In this document: piece after piece, positions 10,983 to 21,973 of the stretch
How the letters are laid out: each line of letters starts with the position of its first letter
Numbering within the stretch: the first letter of the stretch is position 1
Assembly (NCBI RefSeq): GCF_000499845.2
Contig: NC_023750.2
Coordinates: 11,907,285 to 11,971,284 of the forward strand
Reading direction: 5' to 3'
Length of the DNA stretch: 64,000 bases
Origin: Phaseolus vulgaris
Taxonomy: Eukaryota > Streptophyta > Magnoliopsida > Fabales > Fabaceae
Position numbers and translations under genes: made by a program
Notes under the pieces: generated by a model
Told to the model about the DNA's origin: nothing
The model's input: only the letters and a program-made list of their open reading frames with translations
The model's database searches: none

Positions 10983-12188
10983 TACCTAGCGGACGGAATC
11001 CTCCCAGCGGAGCCGGAAGAAGGCAAGAAGATTAAGAGGAACGCCGCAAGGTACACATTAGTAGATGGGATATTATTCAGACACGGGTTTACGCACCCCA
11101 TCTTGACGTGCGTGAGTGGCGACGAGTGCACCAGGATAATGGCTGAGCTCCACGAAGGTATTTGCGGGAGCCACGTGGGAGGAAGGTCCTTGGCATCCAA
11201 GGTAATACGTGCAGGGTTTTTCTGGCCAACAGTAAGAGAGGATTGCGTGCGATACGCCCAACATTGCAAGCAATGTCAGATGCACACTGACTGGCACAAG
11301 GCGCCGCCAGAGGAACTGAGATCCATATACAGCCCATGGCCTTTCCATACTTGGGGAATTGATATCTTAGGCCCATTCCCATTAGCGATAAGGCAGATGA
11401 AGTACTTGATCGTTGCCATCGAATACTTCACCAAGTGGATAGAGGCCGAACCAGTGGCACAGATCACCGTGCACAAGGTACAACACTTTGTTTGGAAGAA
11501 CATTGTATGTCGTTTTGGGGTGCCAAGGCGTCTCATTTCAGACAATGGCACCCAGTTCGCAAGCCAACAATTGGGGAAGCTATGTACAGAAGTAGGAATC
11601 AAGCAGGTGTCTGCATCAGTCGAGCACCCCCAGACAAATGGGCAGGTCGAGTCAGCAAACAGAGTTTTGTTGAGGGGTTTGAAACGCATATTAGAGAAGG
11701 CTAAAGGGGCGTGGGTAGAAGAAGTACCAAGGATTGTATGGGCTTACCACACCACACCTCAATCCTCCACCATGGAGACGCCTTTCAGCCTAGTGTATGG
11801 ATCGGACGCCATGATCCCAGTGGAGATCCACGAGAGTTCGCCCCGTTTCCTAGGTTTCGTGGCAGAAGAGTCCAACGAAGATATGAGGGTGAACCTGGAC
11901 CTAATAGATGAAGCCAGAGAAGAGGCGAAAATTAAGGCTGAGGCTGTGAAGAGAAGAATGGAGCGTCAATACAGCTCTAAGGTGAAGCTACGACAGTTCC
12001 AGGTTGGTGACTTGGTCACGAGGAAGGCTCACACGTACGAGTTAGAAAACAAGTTGTCTCCCAAGTGTGCTGGACCGTTCAGAGTAACCAAAGCTAAGGG
12101 GAATGGTTCGTATAAGTTAGAGACTCTAGAAGGAGGCCCCATCCCACGTAGTTGGAATGCGGCGAATTTAAAGTTTTATTTCAGTTGA
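10983..12188 (+). pseudogene. T1 integrase
   Basis: Integrase occupies the same frame as RT and RNase H. The zinc-binding HHCC region is at about 11150-11280 (HEGICGSH ... CVRYAQHCKQCQ). The catalytic core (about 11330-11670) has WGIDILGPF, LISDNGTQFAS and HPQTNGQVESANRVL, giving the D, D and E residues with normal spacing. The C-terminal domain ends GDLVTRK ... GPFRVTKAKGNGSYKL ... NAANLKFYFS with a stop at 12186-12188. No chromodomain is present, as expected for Tat. From 11103 to the stop there is no lesion, so integrase is the best preserved part of T1. Confidence 0.9.
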
Positions 12189-13532
12189 AACTTTGTAAAG
12201 GGGACACTATTTTTCCCTCTCAGGGGTTTTTTAACGAGGTCACCCAAATAAAGAAAAGAAAAGTTTAAAATATTCTTGCCTTAGTTTTCCCTTTCATGTA
12301 AGATCAAAGATCAAAGAAACAAAAACAAAGACGAGGCGTCGCCAAGATTAGGCGTCGCCAAGATGAGGCGTCGCCAAGATGAGGCGTCGCCAAGAGTAGG
12401 TATCGCCAAATAAAGGAGCGGAGGTCAGACGCAGAGCAAGATAACAGGTATGTCAATACAAGTTAAAAACCGGGATCCTAGTCCTTGAGCAGGGGTTAAG
12501 GGATTCCTTCGGGACGCCCCCTCCTCAAGTATGAATAACTAGCCCCGGTACCAGATGTCAGTATAAGTAAAAAATTCGGGCGTCTAGTCCTTGAGCAGGG
12601 GTTAGGGGATTCCTTTGGGACGCCCCCTCCTCAGGAATGTACAGCTAGCCCCGGTGTCTGGTGTTTTAGACACCCTAAGGACGATACGGCGCTGACGTAG
12701 TAGGCCTCTACTCAGGTGTGGGCACCAAACGCAAAGAGATAAGGGCTAAGTTGCCTTGGTGTTTTAGACACTCCATGGACGATACGGTGCTGATTGTATA
12801 GGCCTCTCCATGGGCGTGGGCACCAGAGCGCGACTTTTGTCCCAAGTGTCTAGATACGCTGAGGACACCCAGAGCAGGTCCCTCCTCGAGCATGGGCACC
12901 CAGTACAGTTGAGATAAGCCCTTCTCGCCCTCGAGCGATGTCGAGGCCACAAGAGAACAGCTAAGCCCTCCTCGCCCTTGAGCGATGTCGAGGCCAGAAA
13001 GAAAAAGATAGACTCCTTTCGCTCCAAGCAATGGTAAAGCCAGCAATGCCCTTGGTAGTAAGCGCTTGAGGGCTCAAGAACAAGTAAATGAAGAGTAATA
13101 AGGAGAAGCATAAAAACACGAGTTATCAGAGACAAGAAAAATACGCGAAGTTAAATCCTCCTTTACCTTTGAGCAATGACGAGGCAGGCGATGCCTTCAT
13201 GGGGAAGATTCCTCGCAGATATGAAGGCCAAGTGAAGTTCTAAGTGAAAAGATCAGAAGAAGGGTATGCACCGCGACTCAGAAGGGAAGAATGAAAAGAG
13301 AAGGTCACGTGCTACCTAAAGAGTTAAAGACAAGGCGAAGAAGCGATGCATCAAAAGTAAGTACCAGTTACGCCTTTGATTTAGTAAAGCAAGCAGTAAA
13401 GCAGAGAAGCTAAAAGTACACGGGGATGTAAAGATAAAGCTCGAATAAACATTCAAATGAGGTTGAGTGTCAGAATTACAGAGCCAATGTTGGAAAATAC
13501 AAATTTACAAATGAAGATTAATTAAGTGAAGT
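12189..13532 (+). repeat. T1 3' spacer with several tandem repeat families
   Basis: This stretch between pol and the antisense gene is non-coding. (a) 12330-12410: five copies of an 18-bp unit around GGCGTCGCCAAGATGA. (b) 12475-12660: about 1.8 copies of a 106-bp unit starting near 'gtccttgagcagg'. (c) 12661-12850: about 1.9 copies of a 98-bp unit starting 'gtgttttagacac'. (d) 12900-13040: three copies of a 30-60 bp unit with 'ttgagcgatgtcgaggcca'. Below 13050 it is purine-rich without obvious repeats. Tandem repeats between pol and the 3' LTR are common in Tat/Ogre elements. Confidence 0.8.
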
Positions 13533-13908
13533 TTAATCCCCAAGGTCGAGGGGAACGACCTTCCCATCGACAATATGGTTGAGAGGGTTAGAGTTGGAGG
13601 TATCAACTACCGGGTTTTCACAGGCGGCTTGAGCTAAGGCCTCCTTGAATCCCTCTCCAAAGATATCAACCATGTTGTTAATAAGCTTTCCTTTAGCCCG
13701 CTCCAGATTTTCAATGGTGGAGTCTCGGGTTTCCCTCTCTGCAATAAGGTCCCTCTTGGCCCTCTCTAGCTCTTCAATCGTGGAATCACCAAAGGCTAGC
13801 TGCTTCTCAAGAGCTTCCTTCTCCACTTGAAGCCTGTACAGTTCAGTCTGAAACTGATTATGCTCGGTTTGGAGAAGGTTGAGCTTTTCCATCTTTTCAG
13901 CTAGCGCC

Positions 13909-14739
13909 TGTTAGAAAAGATGGCTTTAAACTAGAGGGGGGGGGGTGAATTGTTTAAAGGGGTTTTCGCAAACTTTTCAAAGCTAGAATGAATTTATTCC
14001 AGAAACCAATTGATTCAACAATTCAGTTAGCCAAAACAACAAGCAAAAACTGTAATACTAGAAAAAACAATCGGTTCTTTCTTCGAAACAATCGGTTGTT
14101 TATATCAGCAAACAACAAACAAACTGAAATTAAAGAGTTAGGGATAGAGAGATTGTACACAGTTGTTTATACTGGTTCACTCCAAACCAGAGCTACATCC
14201 AGTCTTCTCAGAAACCCTGAGGATATCCACTAAGCAACCACTTCAGAATATATTCAAGGATATAGTTTGTTATCAAATCTTAACAAACTCTTAATTGCAT
14301 TTAAAATAGATTGGTCAAAGCATTTAATGACTGGAGCGTATTCAGTTAAAGCATTTAAAGCTCAGTCAAAGAAAACAGTTTTTCTGTTATGGTTTCAAAA
14401 CAAACAATCGATTGTTTCCTCGAATCAATCGGTTGTTTTGTTACTTAACAGATTTCACCATTTAATAAACAGTTTTCAAACTTTCTCAAAACACCTAAGT
14501 ATAAACAATCGGTTGTTTCGACAAAACAATCGGTTGTTTCAACTTAGTTTGAAAAACATTTTAATTTGATAAAGATTGAGATGCTAATTGCTTGAGATTT
14601 AATCTAAGGGTGGATTACAATATTAAACTACCCCAGAACAAAGCTTAAACCAGCCCAGCAACACACAGCAAAGCAGAGGCTTCAACATCCTTCAAAGGAT
14701 TTGGATACTTCAAAACATTGAACACCACTTGGTTCAACA
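13909..14739 (-). repeat. 3' LTR of S1 (with 318-bp deletion)
   Basis: An 831-bp LTR, TGTTGAACC...TTTCTAACA on the element strand. Relative to the 5' LTR it lacks about 318 bp: 'aagcaaccac' (14232-14241) joins directly to 'ttcagaatat', which in the 5' LTR are at about 19050-19059 and 19378. The rest is nearly identical to the 5' LTR. Directly inside it (14740-14760) lies the PPT. Confidence 0.9.
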
Positions 14740-15119
14740 ATCTCCCCCTATTTGATAAAGACAAATCTCTGATGCTTGTGTTGTACCTGATTAAATCTGA
14801 AGCAGTTCATGCAATAGAACTTTGAACAATATATTGAACTTCTGATATTCTGTTAGCATACAGATAAACATTTAAAGCTTTAAACAGTTAATATCAGAAA
14901 CAAAATACATGTTACTCAAACTGTTTTTAACAAAATGAAAAAACAGAGATATTTAAACAAACTGGAGACACAAATAGACAAAGATAAGAGGTAAAAGAAG
15001 ATATTGTTTCCATTACATCAGAATAAACTAGAAACAACAAAAGGAAAGAAATTTTAAAACCAGAAAAGAACAGCCCAAAAACAATCGATGGTTTTGTTGA
15101 CCAATCGGTTGTTTTTCCT
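14740..15119 (-). other. S1 PPT and 3' untranslated region
   Basis: On the element strand ATCAAATAGGGGGAGATT abuts the 3' LTR start TGTTGAAC, a typical copia polypurine tract. The remaining about 350 bp is AT-rich without a convincing gene; it includes a paired motif 'caatcgatgg...caatcggttg' at 15081-15112. Confidence 0.75.
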
Positions 15120-16276
15120 TCATTCTTCTTCATCAGCAAACTGAAGATCAAAGATTTGATTATGGACAGCTTCAATCTGTTCGTCCAGAGTCATAAACCT
15201 TGTATCCATGTTGTCAAACCTTGTATCAATCCTCTGAAAGTTACTAACACACAAATCATGAAGGCTTCTTTGATTTTCAGCAAAGCTATCTAGCCTATCC
15301 ATCATTTGTCTTTCAAAAGATGACATGGTTGACATTCTTTCTCTTTGATATCCATCAGCAGCACTAGGCCCTGCATCTTGAAAATCTCCAACTGGATCTT
15401 CATGTTGAACATCCATATCAGTAGGTTCATCTTGTTCAAGATGAGCAACATCACTTGATGAGGAACCATGATCACCATCCTTACTTATCCACTTTCCACC
15501 TACATTTGTAAAGCCCATCTTGCTGAGTGATCCACTGTTCAACTCTTGAGTTGACTTGACCAGCTCAAAAGTTTCATCTTCAAGATTAACTTCAAAATAG
15601 AGTAGAAACTTAGATATTAAAACAGCATAGGGATAATGTGAATCCAATTGATCTTCACTTTCTTGGTGATGCAGAAGATGTAAACCAGATCTTGTTCGGT
15701 CAGCACAGAGTGATTACTCCCCCTTGGAGTTAGAATCCAAGTTACAATGAGAGCAAGCAATCTCTCATCAAGCTTCAAACCTCCAACCGAGCATGTGCTA
15801 ACTTGAGATTGATTGTTCTTCAAGCAACTTTTGTAGAACTGGATTTTGTTGAAATCTTCCACCACACCAAGGTTTCCCTTGTTGATTCTCAGACCAGAGA
15901 ACTTAAGTCCAGCAATAACAGCCCAAACCTCATAAGTTATCTCTATCTCCACACCTTTCACATGAGAGACTAGGTTGTTTCCCTCAAACTTCAAGTTGGT
16001 GTAGAATACCCTCACCAAATCTGGATATATGTTCCCTTGTAGCTCCAGAAATTTTCTGAGTGATTGGTCCTTGAGAAGCCTCCTCACTTTGTCAAGCTTT
16101 TGACTTTTCAGCCAATCAAAGCACACAACCTTGGGGTTGTTTATCTTCTTGACACTTGTTTCATACCTATACTTCTCAATGAGATCGGTGTCACCAGAAA
16201 ACTAGCTTTCAAGCCTTCCTCCAGACCTTACAACTCTGGTTTTGACTCTTTTAGAGGTGGGAGGGGTTGATTCCAT
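15120..16276 (-). pseudogene. S1 3' accessory ORF (env-slot, plant transposon-protein-like)
   Basis: The ATG is at 16276 (MESTPPTSKRVKTR). TAG at 16204-16202 follows, then a long frame: FLELQGNIYPDLVRVFYTNL, NLVSHVKGVEIEITYEVW, ILTPRGSNHSVLTEQDLVY. A deletion/frameshift near 15640 precedes the C-terminal part (YPYAVLISKFLLYF ... MMDRLDSFAENQRSLHD), which ends at 15120. S2 carries a homologous ORF in the same place (37298-38482). The YPDLVRVFYTNL...VKGVEIE region resembles the domain annotated as 'putative plant transposon protein' (Transposase_32). No signal peptide or membrane segment is seen, unlike an envelope protein. Function is unknown. Confidence 0.7.
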
Positions 16277-17037
16277 GATAGCAGAGACGAAAACTCACTT
16301 CACAAAATTTTTGCAAGAGATGGTGCAAGAGATGTTGCAATTGGTTGTTCTTGATGGAAGAAATCTGCACCTGATTTTATAGCTGAAAGAGAATCAATTG
16401 AATTTAATTTTATTCAATGGTTACCTGATTTTCAGAGAGAGGACTTGACTCTGTTATGCACTGAAAATGTCAGAAAAAGTTGAAAATCACATGGTCTTCA
16501 CATGTGATCTTTGACTAGTCATTAAGGCTCTTGAATTTCCAAGATTTTGGAATATATTCCTTTATGACTGTTGTAACTTCTTTGTGATCATGCTAAGCTT
16601 TCAACACAGATCCTTTGACCAAGATTCTCCCTTTGAAATTGATCTGCAACGGATAGAATTTCAAAAAGCAATTAAATCAATTTCTTCACAGTGTTGTCAG
16701 ACTCAAAACAATCGGTTGTTTTTCTGCAGCAGTTAAAAACTTGATTTTGAAATTTTTAACCATAAACAGAAACAGATTAAAGCACATGACATTGATTAAA
16801 AGAAAATTAATCATAAGAAAGAACTTTGAAACAGAAATTGAGAACAAATAAAGGAAGGTATTATCCTTGTGTTGTTTCTTCAATGAGCTAATTGCTTGTT
16901 GATCAACAAAACTTCTTTTCACTGTTTTGACCTTTTCCATAGCATTGATACAACTTCAATGACTGCCTTTTTCTTCAACAGCTTGATCAGATGGCTCAGT
17001 TCTTCTTTTTCTCTTCATTTTTCCTGCATAAACAAAT
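16277..17037 (-). other. S1 spacer replacing pol
   Basis: AT-rich DNA lies between the 3' ORF and the gag stop. No protease, integrase, RT or RNase H motif is found in any frame. A short open stretch (16940-16686) includes ..AAEKQPIV, encoded by a CAATCGGTTG motif, and is probably not a gene. Confidence 0.65.
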
Positions 17038-18666
17038 TCAAGTTGCAAGATTTGGTCCCCTTACAAATTTGGGTCCTTTTGGCTTTTCTTTGCTGTTAGA
17101 AACATCACATCCCTTAGGAATCCACTTCATAAGACCTTTAGGAACACAATATTTTCTAATTTTACAGAATCTAACAGAGTGGCCTTTCTTCATGCAGTAA
17201 AAGCATGTAACAACCGGTTGTTTCGTCTTAACAATCGGTTGTTTTTCTGATTTTCTTAGAAAACTTTTTGAAAGCTTGTCCAATGTTTCAACAAGATAGT
17301 GAACCTTTTTCTCTAGATTTTCACAATTTGTGCAAATGAGAGTATCACACTTGCAAGAGGCATTTTTAAAAAGATTTTCCAGTTTTTCAAAATCACTTTT
17401 TGCTTTTCTCAGATCCTCTTCAAGTGATTTAACTTTCTTTTCAAGCCCACTGTTAAGATCTTTCAATCGGTTGTTAGAAAGAACCAATCTATTAGCTTTA
17501 TCATGTGTTTCTTGAAAAGCTTCAAGTAATTCACTATAGTTTTGTTCATTTAAGGAAGCACATGAACTTACCTCACTTGAACTGCAAGAATCATCATCAT
17601 CCTCGGCTACTAAGCATATGTTGGCTTTTTCATCTTCATTTGATGAAGAACTTGATGATGACACCTCATTTTCATCCCAAGCAATGTAGGCTCTTTTTGT
17701 CTTGCCTTTCTTCTCCTTGTAGCTTGTCTTTTTCTCTTTGCTCTTGTTGGGACAATCTGCCTTTATGTGACCTTGCTAACCACAACCAAAACAAGTATAG
17801 TTATTTGAATTTAATTCATTGGGTTTCTTGTTTCCATACCTATCCTTGTTGTTGTCTTTGTTGCGGTTTCTCTTTAGAAATTTGCTGAATTTTCTTGACA
17901 GCAAACTAAGATTTTCCTCATCACTATCATCACTTGAATCTTGCTTTCCCTTATGTTTGGATGCTTTCAAGGCTATGCTCCTTGTGTGCTTATATTCACT
18001 TTCTTGAACATTGAGTCTATTCATCTCTAGCTCATGTTCCCTATGCTTTCCAAACAAAGAAGCAACACTTAATGATGTTAGATCTCTGGATTCAGAAATG
18101 GCAGTTACCTTTGGTTGCCATGCTCTATCAAGACATTTCAAGATCTTGATATTCAGCTCTTCTTTGTGAAACGTCTTGTCTAGGCTCATAAGGTGGTTGA
18201 TGATGTGTGTAAACCTTTTCTGCACTTCAGCTATGGTTTCTCCTTTAAGCATTCTAAACATCTCATACTCTTGGATGAGAGCATGCTTTCTAGCTCTTTT
18301 CACCTCATTTGTTCCTTCATGAGTGACTTCCAAAGTATCCCATATTTTTTTTGATGATTTGCATTGTGAGACCCTGAAAAACTCATCAGAATTTAAAGCA
18401 GAGGTTATAATATTTTTGGCAATGCAATCAAATTTGGCCTTTTTACTTTATGCATCAGTCCATTGAGACCATGGCTTCTCAATGACAGAACCATCTTTTT
18501 CAAACTTTGGGATAAAAGGGCCATTTTCAATTGCATTCCAAATTCCTTTGTCAAGAGATTCCATAAATATTTTCATTCTAACTTTCCAAAACTGGTAATT
18601 CAAACCACAAAACAAGGGTGGTCTGTTTATTGAGGCACCTTCCCCAAACGGTAGCCTATCAGCCAT
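17038..18666 (-). pseudogene. S1 gag
   Basis: Copia gag, ATG at 18666 (MADRLPFGEGASINRPPLF). It has the UBN2/DUF4219-type gag core (QFWKVRMKIFMESLD ... EVTHEGTNEVKRARKHALIQ ... LNIKILKCLDRAWQPKVTAI), a CCHC knuckle (CFGCG then QGHIKADCP), an acidic Ser-rich segment, a coiled coil (about 17500-17350) and a second zinc knuckle-like CFYCMKKGHSVRFC. Two in-frame stops occur: TAA at 18450-18448, and TAG at 17778-17776 inside the CCHC knuckle. Otherwise one frame is continuous to 17038, so it is decayed but recent. The C-terminal part contains KQPIVKTKQPVV, encoded by a pair of CAATCGGTTG-type motifs 21 bp apart. Confidence 0.88.
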
Positions 18667-18709
18667 TTTAAAAGATTTTAGGATCAACTTGAATGACTTA
18701 CAAGAACCA

Positions 18710-18723
18710 AGCTCTTGATGCCA
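18710..18723 (-). other. S1 primer-binding site (initiator Met-tRNA)
   Basis: On the element strand TGGCATCAAGAGC follows the 5' LTR end TAACA after two bases. It corresponds to the TGGTATCAGAGC class that pairs with the 3' end of initiator Met-tRNA, as in S2. Confidence 0.85.
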
Positions 18724-18725
18724 AT

Positions 18726-19876
18726 TGTTAGAAAAGATGGCTTTAAACTAGAGGGGGGGGGGGTGAATTGTTTAAAGGGGTTTTCGCAAAATTTTCAAAG
18801 CTAGAATGAATTTATTTCAGAAACCAATTGATTCAACAATTCAGTTAGCCAAAACAACAAGCAAAAACTGTAATACTAGAAAAAACAATCGGTTGTTTCT
18901 TCGAAACAATCGGTTGTTTATATCAGCAAACAACAAACAAATTGAAATTAAAGAGTTAGGGATAGAGAGATTGTACACAGTTATTTATACTGGTTCACTC
19001 TAAACCAGAGCTACATCCAGTCTTCTCAGAAACCCTGAGGATATCTACTAAGCAACCACACCTTGATCACTTACACAACAACCAAGAGAATGACCTTGAA
19101 AACCTCAAGAAACACACTCTCCTTGGCCAACACTAAGATTGCTGATCTTGAACACCTCAAGAACACACAACCAATCTCAGCAAAACACACAAACGAATTG
19201 TTCAGCAGTTTACAAAGATTACACTTGTTACAGATGAATATCTAAAATCAATACAAGTAGAATCCTATTCCAGCACCTTTGATCAATCTCTCAACTCTTA
19301 AGCAATCTCAGAACTCTTTGAAAAACTCTTAGTTAAAAAACTTTGTCTCAGGATTCTTAATCCTTAAAAACAGTTTTTCAGAATATATTCAAGAATATAG
19401 TTTGTTATCAAATCTTAACAAACTCTTAATTGCATTTAAAATAGATTGGTCAAAGCATTTAATGACTGGAGCGTATTCAGTTAAAGCATTTAAAGCTCAG
19501 TCAAAGAAAACAGTTTTTCTGTTATGGTTTCAAAACAAACAATCGATTGTTTCCTCGAATCAATCGGTTGTTTTGTTACTTAACAGATTTCACCATTTAA
19601 AAAACAGTTTTCAAACTTTCTCAAAACACCTAAGTATAAACAATCGGTTGTTTCGACAAAACAATCGGTTGTTTCAACTTAGTTTGAAAAACATTTTAAT
19701 TTGATAAAGATTGAGATGCTAATTGCTTGAGATTTAATCTAAGGGTGGATTACAATATTAAACTACCCCAGAACAAAGCTTAAACCAGCCCAGCAACACA
19801 CAACAAAAAGCAGAGGCTTCAACATCCTTCAGAGGATTTGGATACTTCAAAACATTGAACACCACTTGGTTCAACA
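18726..19876 (-). repeat. 5' LTR of S1
   Basis: A 1151-bp LTR on the minus strand (TGTTGAACC...TCTAACA). It has the complete structure that the 3' LTR lacks. It includes paired motifs at about 18884-18915, 19537-19571 and 19639-19675, and an 11-base G run near 18752 (C run near the U5 end on the element strand). Confidence 0.92.
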
Positions 19877-21973
19877 GCTCCCCGTCGGTCTTCTCCAGCG
19901 ATTACCCCCGGGCAGTACATTGATCAACAAGTAGTTTTTGTTCAGCCTCGGAGGTTCGCATCGCCGCTTCAAGGGTGACGATCTTGGACTGAAGAGAGGC
20001 TACCTGTTCAAGGAGCTCAGTGAGCCGTTTGCAGGCTTCCGCGTTGGACTCTCGGGCATCTCTCAAGGAGGCTTTGTAGACCTCCTCCTGGCACGCCCAG
20101 CTGCGGCACAGGCTCTCCTTCTCTTCCTTCAGGACAACCACTTGCTGTCGAAGGGTTTGGAACGTGCACGCCTCAACAGCTTTGGACTTCGCTTGGGCGC
20201 GACACTCAAGGGCAACGACCAAGAAGGCACCTAGGTAGTAAAGCATGCCCTCTGACCGTGGTGCCCCGGAAGGTTCGCCTGGCGACAGCTTATCATTAAA
20301 GCCGCTGCATGATGGAAGGGGGAATTGTTATAAGTTCTAGGGTGGTTGTTGGGGCGGTTGGTGTTGGTGTTGTTGTTGATGTTGGGATTGGCACTAGTAT
20401 TGGTACTGATGAAGGCATAGACTCCACCACCCCCTCATCTTGGAATGTTTGGCATGGGGGAGATGTGGCGCTAGGGGGGTTATCCCTCATGGACCCCCCG
20501 TGCGGAGGCGAAGAAGAGCGCGAGTGGACGACTCGATTGGTCATTCTTCTCTTATAAGCAGGCCCCACATACGAGTCGTCGTCCTCGGAAGACACGACAA
20601 GCACCCTCTTGCCTTTTTCGGGAGGAGCTATGGAGGGAGCACTAGCTGCAGCCAGTGGGACTGCAACAATGGGAAGAGGTGAGTTGGGTATTTGAAGTGT
20701 TGGAGGAGAGTGGGGTGTTTGGGCTGTGGAAGGTGTTTGCGATGTAAGAGGGGAGTTTGGTGTTTGGTGGGAATGGGGGGAATGAGGTGTTTCAGTAGAA
20801 TGAGATGGTAGTGATGGAGGCAATGGATTGGACTTAAGGGGGGAGGTGCTAGAGGCGCCGCCCTTTGCAGACTTCGCGCCAAGACGAGCCTTCAAAGACC
20901 TGGCCAAATTAGCTCGTGTTGCGGAATCCATCACTGATGTTGCACCAAAACAAACCAAGCAACAAAAGATTAATTAGAGAGAAGTATCAAATACGGAGGG
21001 CGAGGCATGGAAACACAAAATCAAATTTCGAACTCAGAGGCCAAGAACAGGATTCCACTCTGCTACGAAGGTGAATTCACGAAGCAACAGCACGTGTAGG
21101 GGTTAGAGCAGATAAACATTGCTTGCAATAATTAGAGAACGACCAAGAATCAGATATGAAGAAAACAAGTAAAGGACGAGACTCCCTACCAAAGTATGCA
21201 GAGAGGGCGTTGGCCTTAAATTCGCGAGATATCAATGTTGGGGTGTGGAAGACGACTTTCAGGCCAGCCAACGCCACACACACCTCCCTATTGGCAGAGG
21301 CCAACTCGTCCAGAGATTTAGGTTTGATCGGATTGGGCTTCTCCGTCCAGTATAAGGGGAAGCCATCCAGGGTTGTAGGGTCGTGCTTGGCGCAACACAC
21401 CCTAAAGAAGTTACCCTTCCAACCTTTGAAGGAGTTTTGGAAGAGGGTGAAGAGGATCCTGCTAGCGACCCCAGAAAAGCTCACCCAGAGACTTTTCCTT
21501 TACTTTTTTACTTCAAAAAAGTGGAGGAAAACATCCACTAATGGTGGGATGCCCAGGTACCCACATAAGATCTGGAAAGCCCGAACGAAGGTCCAGCCAT
21601 TGGGATGCAGTTGGGCATGGGCTACATTGACCTCCGTGAGCAGCTCCCTCTCGAAGGTCGTGAAGGGAAGACGCAGGCCGATGCGTTTGAATATTGCTTG
21701 GTAAAAGAAAAAGAAGGGTTTTCCCCTATTGGACCTATCGTCCACGCAAACTAGCTCCCCAGGCGTGCCATGACGAATGGAGATGTGGGAATCATGGGTT
21801 TTGCAGAAGGCGTTGAAGTTATACAACTGCAAGTCACCCAGATGATTCTCTATGTCTTCAACAGTGGTCAGATTGGTGCATTCGTTCAATAGCTCGTCGG
21901 AAGCCCATGAATAGAGGGTCTTGTAGTGAACCCTTAGGGGAGGGGGATTGGGTGTTATTTTTGTGCGCGCCAT

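Larger units (their letters stand above)
13909..19876 (-). mobile_element. Copia (SIRE-like) element S1, pol-less
   Basis: This 5968-bp element has two LTRs (5' LTR 18726-19876; 3' LTR 13909-14739), a Met-tRNA PBS, a PPT, a gag gene and a second ORF near the 3' end. The flanks gcgcc (13904-13908) and gctcc (19877-19881) are a 5-bp TSD with one mismatch. Protease, integrase, RT and RNase H are absent: gag ends at 17038 and the 3' ORF starts at 16276 with only about 760 bp of non-coding DNA between. It therefore would need enzymes from a relative such as S2. It is nested in the T1 antisense gene. Confidence 0.9.
13533..21973 (-). pseudogene. Antisense spliced gene of T1, split by copia element S1
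   Basis: This gene runs opposite to T1. The ATG is at 21973 (MARTKITPNPPP). Exon 1 (21973-21190) is interrupted by one TAA at 21502-21500. An intron (21189-20934, GT..AG) follows. Splicing joins ..SAYF to VMDSATRANL in frame. Exon 2 is rich in Ser/Pro/Thr (about 20900-20640), then a basic stretch (YKRRMTNR); a one-base frameshift near 20297 is followed by a coiled-coil region (20246-19902). S1 is inserted at 19876/13909. Beyond it the coiled coil continues (MEKLNLLQTEHNQFQTEL..., 13890) and ends at 13533. The T0 copy has the same intron position and phase. The product resembles no enzyme I know; it may be a DNA- or protein-binding accessory factor. Confidence 0.7.

Noticed and set aside
12708..13135. 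Two overlapping minus-strand frames in the T1 spacer.
   Set aside because: They are translations of the tandem repeat units (98-bp and 30-60 bp repeats); composition and repetition do not support a gene.
14267..14569. Repeated 100-codon plus-strand frame (also 19402-19704) starting in the copia LTR.
   Set aside because: It occurs in LTR DNA on the strand opposite to the element, is truncated in other LTR copies, and consists largely of the CAATCGGTTG motif array.
20309..20682. Plus-strand Gly/Val-rich frames over the Ser/Pro-rich exon of the T1 antisense gene.
   Set aside because: Shadow frames of a low-complexity Pro/Thr region on the minus strand.
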